Source of the DNA: Bemisia tabaci
Taxonomy: Eukaryota; Arthropoda; Insecta; Hemiptera; Aleyrodidae
Reading direction: 5' to 3'
Assembly: GCF_918797505.1 (NCBI RefSeq)
Contig: NC_092796.1
Span: 29,584,098 to 29,648,097, forward strand
Length of the DNA stretch: 64,000 nt
Shown piece by piece: positions 12,884 through 24,880 of this stretch. Position 1 is the stretch's first letter. Each line of letters opens with the position of its first letter. The notes under the pieces are model-generated. The model did not search any database. It saw only the letters and a list, made by a program, of their open reading frames with translations, and was not told the origin of the DNA. The translations under genes and the position numbers were made by a program.

Positions 12884-13234
12884 ACAATTCTTCGTTTCCC
12901 GCATGAAGGAACGTAACTGCATTTCAATGTTGCCAAATTTCCTTGCGCAGATTAACGTAACTGCATTTCAATGTTGCCAAATTCCTTGCGCAGATTAACG
13001 TAACTGCATTTCAATGTTGCCAAATTCCTTGCGCAGGTTGCATTTTTACCAGGAAAATTTTTGGCATTTCTGACTGAAAAATTCACCGATTTTTCTTCTG
13101 ATTTCATGCGATAATCAGACCAATTTTCGACAAAAATTGGACAGGACTATTTCGGTTAAATATTGAATTGTTTGAGTCAATTTTGCAACCTTCGAATGGA
13201 GTTACGTTCTTTCGTCCGGGAGACGACGAATTGC
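12884..13234. mobile_element. CGTAACT-family inverted-repeat element with internal triplication
   Basis: The left end is caattcttcgtttcccgc, then gaacgtaactgc. The right end is its inverse (gagttacgttctttcgtcc, then gacgacgaattg). Related copies are at 15178, 54132 and 56705. The left arm contains three tandem units (12910-13037). Confidence 0.7.
12910..13037. repeat. Three tandem 43-44 bp units
   Basis: The unit aacgtaactgcatttcaatg plus ttgccaaattccttgcgcag is repeated three times, with starts at 12910, 12954 and 12997. Units are nearly identical, so the expansion is recent compared with the host element. Confidence 0.9.
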
Positions 13235-13243
13235 AGAGGCTAG

Positions 13244-13394
13244 ACGTGAATGATCGATTACCGATATTTTCCCATTTAGAGCTGTGGTAAGGAATCGATT
13301 AGTAAGGTGTTCTTTGCGGGCGCCCTGTTTATCGATCCTTTTCCATAGGTTTAAATGGCAGATACGTCAATGTATCGAAAGCACGCCACGCCAC
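13244..13394. mobile_element. ATCGAT-family miniature element, copy 3
   Basis: The blocks gaatgatcgattaccgat, aaggaatcgattag, tgtttatcgatccttttcc and acgccacgccac are present. It starts ten bases after the CGTAACT-family element ends. Confidence 0.7.
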
Positions 13395-13897
13395 TGTGCA
13401 GTTGGCGTCCCAGCCTACCTAATATTTTACGCTTTTGACCCTGTAGCAATATTTCATCAACTCGCTGACCTTTGATGTCATTGGCCTTTTAATTATATGA
13501 ATGACTCTGTAACGGTCAACACTAGCAGGCCAATGACTTTGACATTGATCGGATGGTTTATATTAACAGGAAAATGGGAGTGCTATTGCTGAAAGGATGC
13601 AATTTTTGGAAACCTCTCTGAAGTGTTCCGCATTACAAATCGCGTATAGCTAAGCTTTTTTTTGTGCTCTTCTCGTGCACTGTCTCTAATCGTGTCGAAG
13701 TTTAAAAAATGGTCCCTAAAATTTTAAAAATCTCCTCCCTTAAAACAATGCATTTTGAGCTGTAAACTTAAGACCGCCAGAACATTCTTGTTTGTCATTA
13801 TCAGCATTTTTGAACAAAAAAGTTCAGGTGCCAGCATGGAGCTCAATGTTTGGATTTTGAATTTTTCATCACCAAAAGAACTTATTACAATTACGAG

Positions 13898-14122
13898 CAC
13901 TGGAAAAAAACACATAGGATCTAGAGTCCAGACTCTTAAAAACATTGACAAGATAAAGTACTCTTGATTCAATCGGATTTTTGCTTAAATCAAGAACCAA
14001 GCTTCTTAATTTAAGCGGATTTCGTTTTGATTCAAGCAAAAATCCGATTGAATCAAGAGTTTTTTTCTTGTCAATGTTTTCAAGAGTCTGGACTCTAGAT
14101 CCAATGTGTTTTTTTTCCAGTG
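13898..14122. mobile_element. CACTGG-family element, copy B
   Basis: The ends are CACTGGAAAAAAACACATAG and gtgttttttttccagtg with the same subterminal blocks as copy A. It lies 165 bp before the first recognised CUB exon. Confidence 0.85.
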
Positions 14123-14287
14123 AGGTGTTTGAATCGAAGCAGTTTCTCAACCAAACACGTGCTGTATAGACTTGGTTTACCTCAGTATGCGCGTTGCGAG
14201 CTTCAAATGAAGAGAAAATGGCCGTGGTGGGCACGCAAGGTGGATTTGAATGCAATTTCATGGTTTGTGTGTTTGTTTCTGTTGCAG

Positions 14288-14444
14288 GGAGCTTCCAGAC
14301 GGACGGGCAGCGTCTGGCGGGAACCGACTGCGATTATCAGCTAATAAGCAATAATTTAACGCGCTCCAGAGGCCGCTTCTTCTCACCTCGCTACCCCTCC
14401 AATTATCCGCAACATATCAAGTGCACCTATAAACTCCGTGCTAG
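14288..14444 (+). CDS. CUB1 exon a (N-terminal part of first CUB domain)
   Basis: The acceptor is a pyrimidine-rich tract ending gttgcag and the donor is CTAG|gtaagc. The exon starts in phase 1 (two bases complete a codon) and ends in phase 2 (AG). About 51 full codons read GSFQTDGQRLAGTDCDYQL, then a SRGRFFSPRYPSNYP block, then KCTYKLRA. The first and second CUB cysteines are in TDCDY and KCTYK, and SPRYPSNYP is the usual first-strand CUB motif (S-P-x-YP-x-YP). The reading frame stays open upstream to an ATG at 14194 with a short hydrophobic run (CNFMVCVFVSVAG). An alternative first exon starting there is therefore possible, but the strong acceptor favours an internal exon. A (CT)n run and a minisatellite lie right after the donor. 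Confidence 0.88.
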
Positions 14445-14462
14445 GTAAGCAACCCTCACATC

Positions 14463-14491
14463 TTTTTCTCTCACTCTCTCTCTCTCTCTTG
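14463..14491. repeat. (CT)n microsatellite after exon donor
   Basis: An imperfect run of ctctctctct starting about 20 bp after the donor of the first recognised exon. Confidence 0.8.
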
Positions 14492-14534
14492 CTTAACGTC
14501 AATTCCGTGCAAAGGGCATGGACTCGATCGACGT

Positions 14535-15016
14535 GAAGTGATCGGCACCGATTCAATCGATTCACGGGTTTGTCGATCCATACACAAAGTTGTCGATTGG
14601 TTCACGGGTTTGTTGATCGATTCACTGAGTTGTGGATTGAGTCACGGGTTTGTAGATCGATTCACTGATTTGTGGATTGATTCACGGGTTTTTCGATTGA
14701 TTCACGGGTTTGTAAATCGATTCACTGATTTAAGGATTGATTCCTGGCTTTATCGATTGATTCACGGGTTTGTCGTTCAATTCACAAAGTTGTCGATTTG
14801 TTCAGGGGTTTGTCGATCGATTCGCTGAGTTGTGGATTGATTCACAGCTTTATCGATTGATTCATGGGTTTGTCGTTCGATTTACAAAGTTGTCGATTGG
14901 TTCAGGGGTTTGTCGATCGATTCACCGATTTGTGGATTGATTCACGGTTCCATCGATTGATTCACGGTTTTATTGATTGATTCACGGATTCATCGATCGA
15001 TTCACGGGTTTTTAAT
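14535..15016. repeat. Minisatellite with about 20-bp units
   Basis: More than twenty imperfect copies of tcgattgattcacgggtttg. Variants alternate in higher-order groups (ttcacgggtttg, ttcactgatttg, ttcacaaagttg). It lies 90 bp downstream of a splice donor inside intron 1. Each unit carries a GATCGATTC- or GATTGATTC-like core. Confidence 0.9.
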
Positions 15017-15177
15017 TTCATGTTGATGAAGGGGATTAAGCACCACTAAAGTATGAGGTCTCCGAAATCTAGCTCTCACACAACTTTAAACCAATATTTT
15101 GACGCTCAATAGATATAGACTCTTATTTGAGAGGGTCAAATGCAGGTATAACTTGTTCGTTCAACGCCATCAAAATA

Positions 15178-15433
15178 CGTCGTTCTCGGACGGAGGACCG
15201 TAACTCCATTCGAAGGTTGCAAAATTGCCGGAAACAATTACATTTCTCACAATAGTGAACCTGTGCGATTATCGTCCAAAATTTTCTGATTTGTGCGTGA
15301 GATGAGAAAAAAAATCAGTGAAATTATCAGTTAAAAATAGCCAGGATTCTCCTCGTGGAAATGCAATTCTTGAAGAGAAATTTGGCAACATTGAGATGTA
15401 GTTACGTTATTTCGTGAGGGAGACGACAAATTG
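15178..15433. mobile_element. CGTAACT-family element, copy 2
   Basis: The left end is cgtcgttctcggacgg, then cgtaactccattcgaagg. The right end is gtagttacgttatttcgtg, then gagacgac. Interior blocks match 12884-13234 and 54132-54372. Confidence 0.7.
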
Positions 15434-15848
15434 TGTAAAGAGCCCCAGAAACATATACTTTGTCTATTGAGTTAACGACCCAACACATCTAAATCCGAGA
15501 TAAATTCTGCTCGGAAAGGGAATGGCAAGGGCTCTCGCTCTCTCTCTCTCCAGGTGGCAACGAAGCGAAAACTCAAGAATAATAAATCCTGTGAAATTAA
15601 CCTCAAGATAAACTTCCGTCAGGCCGACTGCAAAACAAACAAACCCGCGTAATTAATATTTGGACCCTCGCTGTCGAATCTCCCCGAATATTGGAGCCCA
15701 ACAAAGAGGCAAATATGGGGGAGGAGAGATTCGAATGAAATCTGGCACTTTTTCAGCAGATATTTGCTCGCGAGAACCAGGTATCCGGCCCCGTGTACCG
15801 CCTGCATTTCCTTGCGAACCCACGCTGAGCTCAGCAAGTCTTCGGGTA

Positions 15849-16101
15849 CTGCCGTGCTGAGGAAAAACGTCGTATGCACCTTCAGGTGTTGCCAAATTTC
15901 TTCTCATAAAATCCGAATTGATGGAGGGAATTGTAAATATTTTTCTTTCAATTTCTTAGAATATTTTGCTCGCAACTCAATCTAAACTATCTGAGAATTT
16001 TAAGGTGAAATATGCATAAATATTGTCAAATATACATGTTTTATCCGGGGAAATTTGGCAACCCTCGCATGTTCATGCGGCGTTTTTCCTAAGCACAGGA
16101 G
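15849..16101. mobile_element. CTGCCGTGC-family element, copy 2
   Basis: The left end is ctgccgtgctgaggaaaaac, followed by gttgccaaatttc. The right end is aatttggcaaccctcg, then gcgtttttcctaagcacagg. 253 bp, the usual family length, with about 50-bp imperfect terminal inverted repeats. Confidence 0.8.
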
Positions 16102-17014
16102 GGTAGTCGGGACCACCGTCCTTCGGCCCGGATAGGTTTTTATGCGCGGACAAAAAGTTGGCTGAAAAACAGTGTGGGTGCCTGGGCGGCCTATAGGTTT
16201 TTGGGCAATCTGAATGGTCCCTCGTAACACCCTGTACGAAAAGTGTCGCTTTCATCTTTGTCATTAAATTAGAATTTTAAAGGCAGCTGTGTTTGAGCTG
16301 TTTGATTTGGGCAAATTTAACCTAACAACATCAGAGGTTGCTCAATTTTTTCTGATGTATTAATTTTTTAAACGGGAAACAATCAACACTGAAGATTTAA
16401 CAGTTTTGGTATAATGTGTAATGTTAATTTTTTGTTTTTCGATGGTCTGAATTTCTACTTTCGGCCGAATTTCTCGTCGTCAATATAGTATAGTGAGAGT
16501 GACCTCAAAACAATCTGTTATATAATATGAAACAAAATCTTAAATTATAGATTTAACTCGCGGATTTAGCTCAGTTCCCACCTAAGTAGGTTATGCTCCA
16601 GCCTCTTGTCTCTCTTAGTGCTAAGATTTTGGCTGTATTTCTTGTATATACGCCAGAGAACCATTTTTTCACTAAAAAACTTTGGGAGTGAATTATTATT
16701 TTCAGAGTATGCATTCATTATCGATCAGAGAAACTTGCACAGAAAAAAGGTGCATTCAAAGCATGAGGTGGTGTTGAACGCAATTTCCTGTCCATCAAGA
16801 TGTTTTAACAATTCAAGACTCAAATCCTCATATAGATTTGAACTTTTAAAACAACGAGTAACAATACTAAAAAACACAAACAACACCAAGATGTATCGGT
16901 CGGAAACACCACATCCGTCTTCAGTCAGATGAAATACAATACAATTTTAAAAATCTTAGTGCTCGGTTAATACTCGGTTGTGTGGTCCTCGAATAGATAA
17001 AAACTACTCTATAC

Positions 17015-17264
17015 ATTACTATAAAAGAACACCGTATTAACATTCGAGAGTTGCCAAATATCCTCTGATAAAATATGTATATTCCAGGATAGTTGCGAAT
17101 ATTTTCTTTTGAAATCTTCTGATAATTTATATCTGATTGCGAAAGAAATTATCTGAAAATCTAGAGGAGAAATATTCACAGAAATTCTTTGAATATCCGT
17201 ATTTTATCAAAGGAAATTTGTCAACATCTGAAGGCTCATACGCCGTCTTTTCTTAGCACGGCAG
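17015..17264. mobile_element. CTGCCGTGC-family element, copy 3
   Basis: The left end is diverged (aaaagaacaccgtattaac), then gagagttgccaaat. The right end is intact: ggctcatacgccgtc, then cttagcacggcag. Confidence 0.75.
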
Positions 17265-17780
17265 TATTGCAGAACGAAGGTCGTTTTCTGGCCTACCTCT
17301 AAAATTGAAGGCGAAAAACGAATGCCTCTAATAAATGTCGATACTCTTCTCTTGCCAATTGTGACCTAAGTTGATACTTAGATAATACCACTGTGTAAAG
17401 GAGCTTTACCATACATTACGAGTGAAATATCACCGGTAGCTCGCAAGGGAATCTGTCGTTAGGTTCCGAAAAACCCTGACTGGAGACCAAGCGCGCCGGT
17501 CCGGGGACAAAAACCGCAAGAGATTTACTCGGTCCAGTTTTCAGCGCCGTGCGCCGTCCGTCGATGCAATTATGCAACCCGCAGAGCTTGCTTACATTGA
17601 ATTTACAAGCCAAATATGAGGATTAATGGAGCATGAACACGGACGCAACGGACAGTCTGTTTTTAGAGACAAAGGCAAGATATTTGCTCGTCTATTCATA
17701 AATTACTCTCTCAATATCAGCGTCGCCAAATGTCACACCTTATTGAGGGGTTTTCTCTCCGTCTTTAAGGAGCCATCAAC

Positions 17781-18363
17781 GTGGAGTGCTTTGGGATATA
17801 TCGAGTGATCTGCCATTTAAACCTACGGAAAACGATCGATTATGGTCAGTTGCGCTGGTCTCAGAATTGTGTTTTGATGCTTAGTTCTCGTAGAGTACCT
17901 TAAAATAATAAGATCCGTTCAAACAGCAACTTCCTACGTTGAATCTTTATCGAGATAACGCGCTTTAAAAAATTCGGTTTATGACGTCATCCACAGCGGA
18001 AGTGACACCCTTGGTTTCTTCCACTTTGCTTGTATCAATTAGCGAGACACGTGTTTGTGCTACTTACTCAACGTGAAACTCAGATAACCTAACCAAACCA
18101 AGGGTGTCACTACCGCGGTGGACGACGTCATAAACATAATTTTTCTAAGCGCAATTTCTTGGTTAAATGAACGTAGAAAATTGATGTGGGGGCAGATCCT
18201 ACTATTTTAAGCAAATCTCTAAGAATTAAGCATCAAAATACGATTCTGTGACCGGCGCGATTGATCCATCAGGGTATTTGCTACGAAAATCTTGATTATC
18301 GATTCTTTACCATACCTTCGAATATGGGAAAATATCGATAATCGATCAGGCGCGCCTCGCCAC
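17781..18363. mobile_element. ATCGAT-family element split by an inverted-repeat insert
   Basis: The left piece 17781-17843 runs gtggagtgctttgggatata to acgatcgattat. The right piece from 18267 runs to cgcgcctcgccac and includes gattatcgattctttacc and atatcgataatcgatc. Together they form one reversed family copy. Confidence 0.65.
17844..18266. mobile_element. 423-bp inverted-repeat insert
   Basis: The arms pair from the ends (ggtcagttgcgctggtctca with gattctgtgaccggcgcg) to a strong inner stem. In the inner stem tttatgacgtcatccac pairs with gtggacgacgtcataaa, and agtgacacccttggttt with aaaccaagggtgtcact. The apex is a loop of about 80 bp. No coding capacity. Confidence 0.7.
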
Positions 18364-19717
18364 TGAAGAGCCATGGCCTTAATAGTGAAGATTTTGATAG
18401 TTGAACTAGCGCCAAGACACCTTCTTACGATATTCAAATCAACGTCCTAATTTCAAGTATTTTACGAAATTTGTAGGATAAAAGTTTACAAAATTCAAAT
18501 GTTTTATGAAATTTTACAAAATGTTACATCTCTGGTTGTGACGTGCTGTGTGGGAATCGAATTTTAACACTCAGTTTCATCGGAGGGGAAGGTTGAAATA
18601 ATGCCATTGTATGCCATGTTGTATTCCATTAATTATTGTCCTGGACTAATTACTGTAACGGCCACTTATCCATTGGATAAGTTTTACATTCGGACTAACT
18701 TCATTGGACAAAACAAATGTGTAGGACGAATTGATAATGTGGACGAATTAGGTATGTACTAAAATAAAGTCGACGAAGTTCCCTGAAACCATACGCTGGC
18801 TAGTCACAAATTGTTCTTCCATTCCGCCATTGCAGAATTATATTATTGCCATTAATATGAGCACCCAAACTGATAACGCACCCTCGACCGGAATATAGTT
18901 TTTCTATGTCTAATAATCGGTTCATCGGTATATCTCGACCGATCTGGCAACGCAGAGAGAGATGAAAGCGCAGCTTGCCCGCCTTTTCGGGACTTCTACA
19001 TAATGCCTCAGATTCAAAGTTGTTTTAATTGTTTAACCGGCTGAATTGAACTTAGGGTCGGCGCGTCTCCTGAAGCCAGGTCGTGCGATATTGTGTGGAT
19101 ATTTTAAATGGAGAATAGTGCTGATCAACCCTATCTGGCAATAATGGGCTCTCAAAAGTTTGGAAGTATCACTGCGAACTAGCTGTTGTATTGCTATTCG
19201 CAGAAGGCGTGAGAGACGTGTTCGATTTCAGATCCACTCAATATCCCCCTGAGGGGGTCTGTCCCCTAGTTGACCTTCGCGGTCCAGGAAACGTATCGAA
19301 TTCCGCTCAAAATATCAACGATGAAACTATTCATCGGTAAACTTGGTTGATGAAATAGTCCCAATCGTCCATAGTCTACTTTAAACTATCAGTTTTTTAC
19401 CTTATTTTTTAGTAGTATTACCCTCTATCACCTAATCTTTGAGACTTGAACGTAGAACTCCTATCCTAACTGTGTCGCTCACATAGCCCTCCAAGCACCA
19501 ATGAGACAAACGGAATCAACACAAATTAAAAATCGAGCATGGGGAATGACGCGCGTAGGTGAGGGCGGAGAGATACAACTATTCATCCTTGATGGATGTC
19601 CGATCAAAATACATAAATAACCAGCGGATCTACGCAAAATCTAACGCATGACAGCTCCAGCAAACAATTAATACTGTAAGCCGATTCATCCACCTCCAGA
19701 AAAATAGCCATCTAACG

Positions 19718-19970
19718 CTGCTGTGCTGAGGAAGTACGCCGTATGAGCCTTCAGACGTTGCCTAGTTTCCTCCGATATAAACCAAAATAACTGGGAAAAT
19801 TGTGAATATTATTCTCTCAAATTTTCAGAGAATTTTATACGCAATTTGATCTAAAACATGTGAACATTTCAAGGAAAAATATGCATGAATTTTGTCCAAA
19901 ATACAGATTTTATCAAGGGAAATTTGGCAACTCCAGAATGTTCATACGGCGTTCTTCCTTAGCACGGCAG
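19718..19970. mobile_element. CTGCCGTGC-family element, copy 4
   Basis: Ends are ctgctgtgctgaggaagtac and gttcttccttagcacggcag with the standard gttgcc / ggcaac subterminal blocks; 253 bp. Confidence 0.82.
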
Positions 19971-20571
19971 AATGGACGTGTCACCCGGAAGAGACTGGGG
20001 ACAGAGGATGTCGAAGGGGGGGGGGGGAACTCGAGCAGGAGCCGAAAATGAGGATTGAGGATCCAAGTTTTACACTTTCTCTTGATGATTGGGGGAAAAA
20101 AAGGCAGGGTGGTGATTGATGAAAAAGTTGAGGCTTGCCGAGCGCTTCCGCCGCTAAAAGCTTATTTTGGTGAAACGGCGGGTCTATTGTTGGAATTTTT
20201 TAACCCATAATTCATGAATCTGGTCCGTCACTTCGACAGTAGAATGGAAACTCTTGACCATTAGGAGCTCCTGCGGGATTAGTCGCTGATTCTCAACTTT
20301 CCCGCGGACCCTGCCACAAGGAGTGAAAAATATTCTCTGGGTGTGTGCGCGATCGATGAAACGCAGAAGTGTCGTGACACGCTCAAAAATGAATGATGAT
20401 GAAATGCGTCCCGCAGTCAAATCATGTTTTCAAAGTTTGTTTTCATGTTCTATTTATCAATTTCATTGTTCCGAATCGTTTTGATTTAATGAGGACACTA
20501 TCGTGGGATTACTGGCACTCAGGCACTCGGGAATAAAAGGATTGAGTTATTGCCGGAGATGAAAAATTAAA

Positions 20572-21060
20572 TGGAGGCTTGCATTTGTGAGGTATTCACA
20601 ATATAATCGCTCTCTCTTGCGCAAATTTTCGCGAGAAACGCAATGGCGCCTCTGGTTTTCTCTAAAATCAACTACAAATCTCCAAAAAAGCTCTCAAAGT
20701 TGAGATTATAATGGAAGGGGTATCCCACACTACCCTAAAAGTCCACCTCTATATCAAGTCGAACCCTCCATGCAAAGATAGGAAGCAAATACACCAGCTG
20801 AGTTGCCGTGTTTTCATTCTTGGAGTCCTCAAACAAAGAGGCAACCTTGTTTTCCTCCCAGTCTTTGCATGGGATTTTGTCTTGATATAGAGGTGGGCTC
20901 TTAGGGTAGCGTGAGATATCCCGTTCATTACGGCCTCAACTTTGAGAGCTTTGTTTGAGCTTGGGGGTTGACTTCAGAGAAAACCAGTGGCACCATCGTG
21001 TTTCTCGCGAAGATTCCTGAAGATTTAGTACTTAAATCGCATATTCCTGACACATGCAAA
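20572..21060. mobile_element. TGGAGATG-family palindromic element, uninterrupted copy
   Basis: The left end is tggaggcttgcatttgtgag and the right end cctgacacatgcaaa. Inverted internal blocks include gttttctctaaaatcaac with gttgacttcagagaaaac, and aaaagctctcaaagttga with tcaactttgagagcttt. 489 bp. The centre holds agttgccgtgttttcattc and no coding frame. Confidence 0.8.
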
Positions 21061-23327
21061 AGCTTAATTAAGGTAGTACCACAATTGATTCAGTGAAAAC
21101 GGAAACACACCTACTCGAAAAAATGAAAATAATCAAGACACACAAAACTGCACAGTAGGCGAAGAAGTAAGTCTAAGAAGATTTTTGGTGCCGAAAGACA
21201 AATACTTAAGGACGCACTTTAAAGGTCCAAGTTGTAACAGATGCGCTAATTTCAATGACCTTCAGGAAAATTGACTGTCTTCAAAGAAAATTGAGCATTT
21301 TCGAGTTACCGAGTTGGTGTGTTTTCGTTCTCACTGATTCAATTATAAGGAATAACCCCTTAAACGATTTATTCGTGATAGAACTGGCCCTCGGTCTTGA
21401 GGTGAATCTTCAGCTGTAGTTCCGAAAAAATCCACCACGTCGCGCTGCTAAAATCCGACTCCGAAATCAGTGATTATTTAAATATCACAATAAATATTTT
21501 AAATTCTAAGACTCATACGTTGTAGCAGAATACGTCTGGAATCCTTAGAAACAAACGCCCGTTTTGAAAGTTTAATAATAAAATCTATAACTTGATCCCA
21601 GTTTCTCTGACGGGATATCTGTAAGTGCAAGAGAAACAGCTCACGGTTGGAGAGAGGCAACTGCTGAGAGCGATCAATCGCGATTGGTTGCATCAAGGTC
21701 ATCAGGCTTAACCCTACTATTTTCTGGGATCGAGTTTCAGAGCTTCAGAAATTATTTTTCACGTCGTTTTTAGTGTCAATAGGAAGAATAATGTTATGGC
21801 TGAAACTTATGACTCTTCGATTTAAACAGAAATTCCTTTAACTTTCATAAAAGCTCAAGGACTCACGTGGAGCTGTACGGACTCTAATAGAGTGGACCAA
21901 AAAGTCAAAACACAACGGTGGCGCCCCCTGCGCGGAGAAATTTCTTACTTCACGGAGCTGTAGATAAACCTAAGTCTTCATCAGAAATTGTATCACCAGA
22001 GCCTCGAAATTTTCGTCGTAATGGAGGATCGGTGGCGGCACTCTGAAGGGATGGACTGAAGCAAACGACGCGAAGGCGATTTGGAGGGAATCGGGCTCGG
22101 GAGATAAAAGAGATCAATTGGTCGGTAGCGTCGGCGATAATCGGTGGCTCTCGAGCTGCTCCGCTGAATAATGAATCAGTGGCGGCCTGGCCACCGCGCC
22201 GCCCCGGATCCGCGATCCTCCGCCCTCGCCGAGCCGATCCGGAGTCCGGAATCCCCCGGAATTAAATAAATAAACACTAGGCCGCCCACGCCGCCGCACA
22301 GTGGATCCAGTCAATGGAGACGTTGCATGTGTGAGGAATTTGCGATTTGACAATTGATTCTAATGTATAAGTTTGCAAGTAACAAGATGGTGCCACTGGT
22401 TTTCTCTGAAATCAACTCCCAAGCTCAGAAAAAGCTCTCAGGTTGAGGCCAAAATGGAGGGAATATCCCACGCTATCCTGAGAGTCCACCGCTACAACAA
22501 GACAAACTCTCCATGCAAAGATAGGGAGCAAATACATTAGCAGGGTTGCCGTGTTTTCAGTCTTGGAGTCCCCAAATAAAGTGGCAGCCCTGTCAATGTA
22601 TTTGCTCCCTATCTTTTCACGGAGAGTTTGTCTTGATGTACAGGTGGACTCTCAGGATAGCGTGGGATATCCCCTCCATTTTGGCCTCAACTTGAGAGCT
22701 TTTTTTGAGCTTGGGAGTTGATTTCAGAGAGAACCAATGGCACCAGTGTGTTTCTCGCGAATTTTTACGTACACTGAAAATAAACTTGTCCTAAATTTAA
22801 GGAAACATGTATCCTTAAAAAGTTTCCTAATTTCAACACGGTGTTAGCTTGGAACAAGCCAACAGTTATCTCGATCCAAGGTAACAAAATTGTGTTGAGT
22901 TAAGAAAACCATGCTTTCTTGAACCACGTATACGTTTTCTTGAAACAGACTAACGATTACTTGAAACGGGAAAACTGTTTCCTTAAAATTAGGAAACGAG
23001 GGAATCGCTTCTGTGTCCTAAATTTAAGGATCCATGTGGTGTTGATCGAAGAACCCTGTTTCCTTAGAATTAGGAAACGGAGAGAAGCAAAGCCGTTTCC
23101 TGAATTGAAGAATCCTTGGAGTGTCGTTTGAAGAGATCAGTTTCCTTAAAATTAGGAAACGGGCATAGCATTTCCTGTTTCCTCAATTTAAGGATCTATG
23201 TGATGTTGATCGAAGAAACCCATTTCCTTAAAATTAGGAAACAAAAAAATTACCAAACGCCAACTGAGGAGGTGGATGCAACGTGCCGTACACCACCATG
23301 TATCCGGCGAGTTGCTCAAGAGGGGCC

Positions 23328-23412
23328 TTATAAATAATAATTATAATATATATAAATAATATAATATATAATATATATATATGATAAATATAAATAATAA
23401 TAATAAATATAC
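23328..23412. repeat. AT-rich microsatellite
   Basis: Runs of aataat, atatat and taaata for about 85 bp inside the 2.6-kb element. Confidence 0.85.
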
Positions 23413-24796
23413 CGTCGCTCCTTTGGCGGAAGGGCGCATCTACACTTTGAGATGATGAGCCCTTCCGTCCGTATACCACCATGCTCTCTACGGCTTACCT
23501 ACGTGAAAATTTCGATGCACCCTTACGCCCATGAGTGACATCACGCTCATAAAAAACGTAACGCTAAATTTCCAATTTTTGGAACCCCACTCACTTCTTC
23601 CCTCGTAACACTTTTGCGACGTAGGTCCCTATTCTTTCACACGTAAAAACAAAACGGCGTAACTCTCTCCTTGACCATTTCTCTCCGTTAGAGCGTTGCA
23701 TATTATTTGAACGGTCCTTTACAGAAATCCGACCGAAGCGCTTGGATGGCGTTATTCGTAAGATCCACTCCACTCCAAACAAATTCAGTATGTTTAAATT
23801 TAATCAATTTATCTCTTGTTCGTAAGGGATTTACGCGTCGGAAAGGTGGAGGTTTTGAAAAAACGCAATTTTTGTGCCTTATCAAAAATATTGTTTTCAG
23901 TCCAAAATGTCAGAATGCTTTATAGAAATGCACGGATCAGAGCCAAAGTTCCTTTAATATTTTTCGTTGAATTTTCTGATTCGACGAAAATTTCTTTAAA
24001 TTTTCTAAACAAAAGCGTGCGTCCGTTAATGTAGGTAAAAATAAATAATGTGAAGCTTTTCAACATTTTACTGCAAGTACACTCTTTGAATCTGGTCGCG
24101 TAGCTTCGAACATTTTTACATATAAGTGTCTTCAAATCCCAGAAAGCTTGACTCGGCCCGATATGTACTCATTAAAGTATTACCTATACATGCCTTTATC
24201 ACCACATCTTTACCGCTATTCCGAGTACATTTTGAAAACTCCATAAAGATCATTTATCTTTTATGTGCCAATTTTATAGCCAGCATTAAATAATCTTAGA
24301 TTATTTTGTCTATACTTTATTGGAATTTTAAATCATATTTACTTTCAGTATGAGCAGAAGCGGTTCTCACATGAGCCTCTTTGATTTACGCATTAACCTT
24401 AATGATATGGGCGTCAGATTGGATAATCGAATGAGTGATAATTTACCTTTGAGAGGCACGTATGAAAATCTGTCCTTTAACCAGACTTAAATAAAAAAAT
24501 AATTTACTCCATGATCATACTATCTCCGAATGAAAAAGAAAAGGGAATACGTTGGTTAAGTTATGGCGGCGATAGCCCACGGTCTTTAAGTAAATAGTAT
24601 CTGAGAACCAGCTGATAAACAGAAAGAAAAGGGAAATATGTGGATATTTAATATATTTAAATGATAATTGAGGTAGTATTTGCTAGATAAACCCAAGTGC
24701 TATTGAACGGTAGCAGGTGGGCATCTGCGTAGCCAAAGAGATAGATGCGAATAGGTTTAACATAGGAAAATAACTCCTCATCGCTCGCGAGGGTAG

Positions 24797-24880
24797 GATG
24801 GCCGAGTGGACTACGGTGTCGGAATTTCACTCTTCCCGGGACAATGTCGAAGGTTACAGGATCAAATCTCAGCCAGGGCG
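24797..24880 (+). pseudogene. tRNA-like sequence (Leu/Ser type), probable SINE head
   Basis: ggatggccgagtgga matches a class-II tRNA D-arm / A box. About 60 bases later aggatcaaatctc resembles a B box (GGTTCAAATCC) with mismatches. No intact acceptor stem or clear anticodon arm can be drawn, so a working tRNA is unlikely. It lies inside the 2.6-kb transposon. Confidence 0.45.

Larger units (their letters stand above)
1..14287. other. Non-coding DNA upstream of the first recognised exon
   Basis: No coding exon, RNA gene or promoter could be supported here. It may be a first intron or intergenic DNA, since the upstream exon of the CUB gene is not found. It holds copies of the ATCGAT, CTGCCGTGC, CACTGG, GGACGTATTT, GGACCGCG and CGTAACT repeat families and the 3-kb foldback element, listed separately. 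I see nothing specific in 1-1930, 3170-4846, 4959-5509, 5632-6210, 6439-7925, 11065-12044, 12235-12883 and 13395-13897 beyond AT-rich sequence and poly-C runs near 5110 and 7103. Confidence 0.6.

Noticed and set aside
14194..14287. Possible start codon with a signal-peptide-like run just before the first CUB exon
   Set aside because: The hydrophobic stretch is weak and coincides with the pyrimidine tract of a strong acceptor. An upstream exon is more likely.
16559..16580. gcggatttagctcagtt resembles the 5' end of a tRNA
   Set aside because: Only about 16 bases match. No anticodon arm, T-arm or acceptor stem partner follows.
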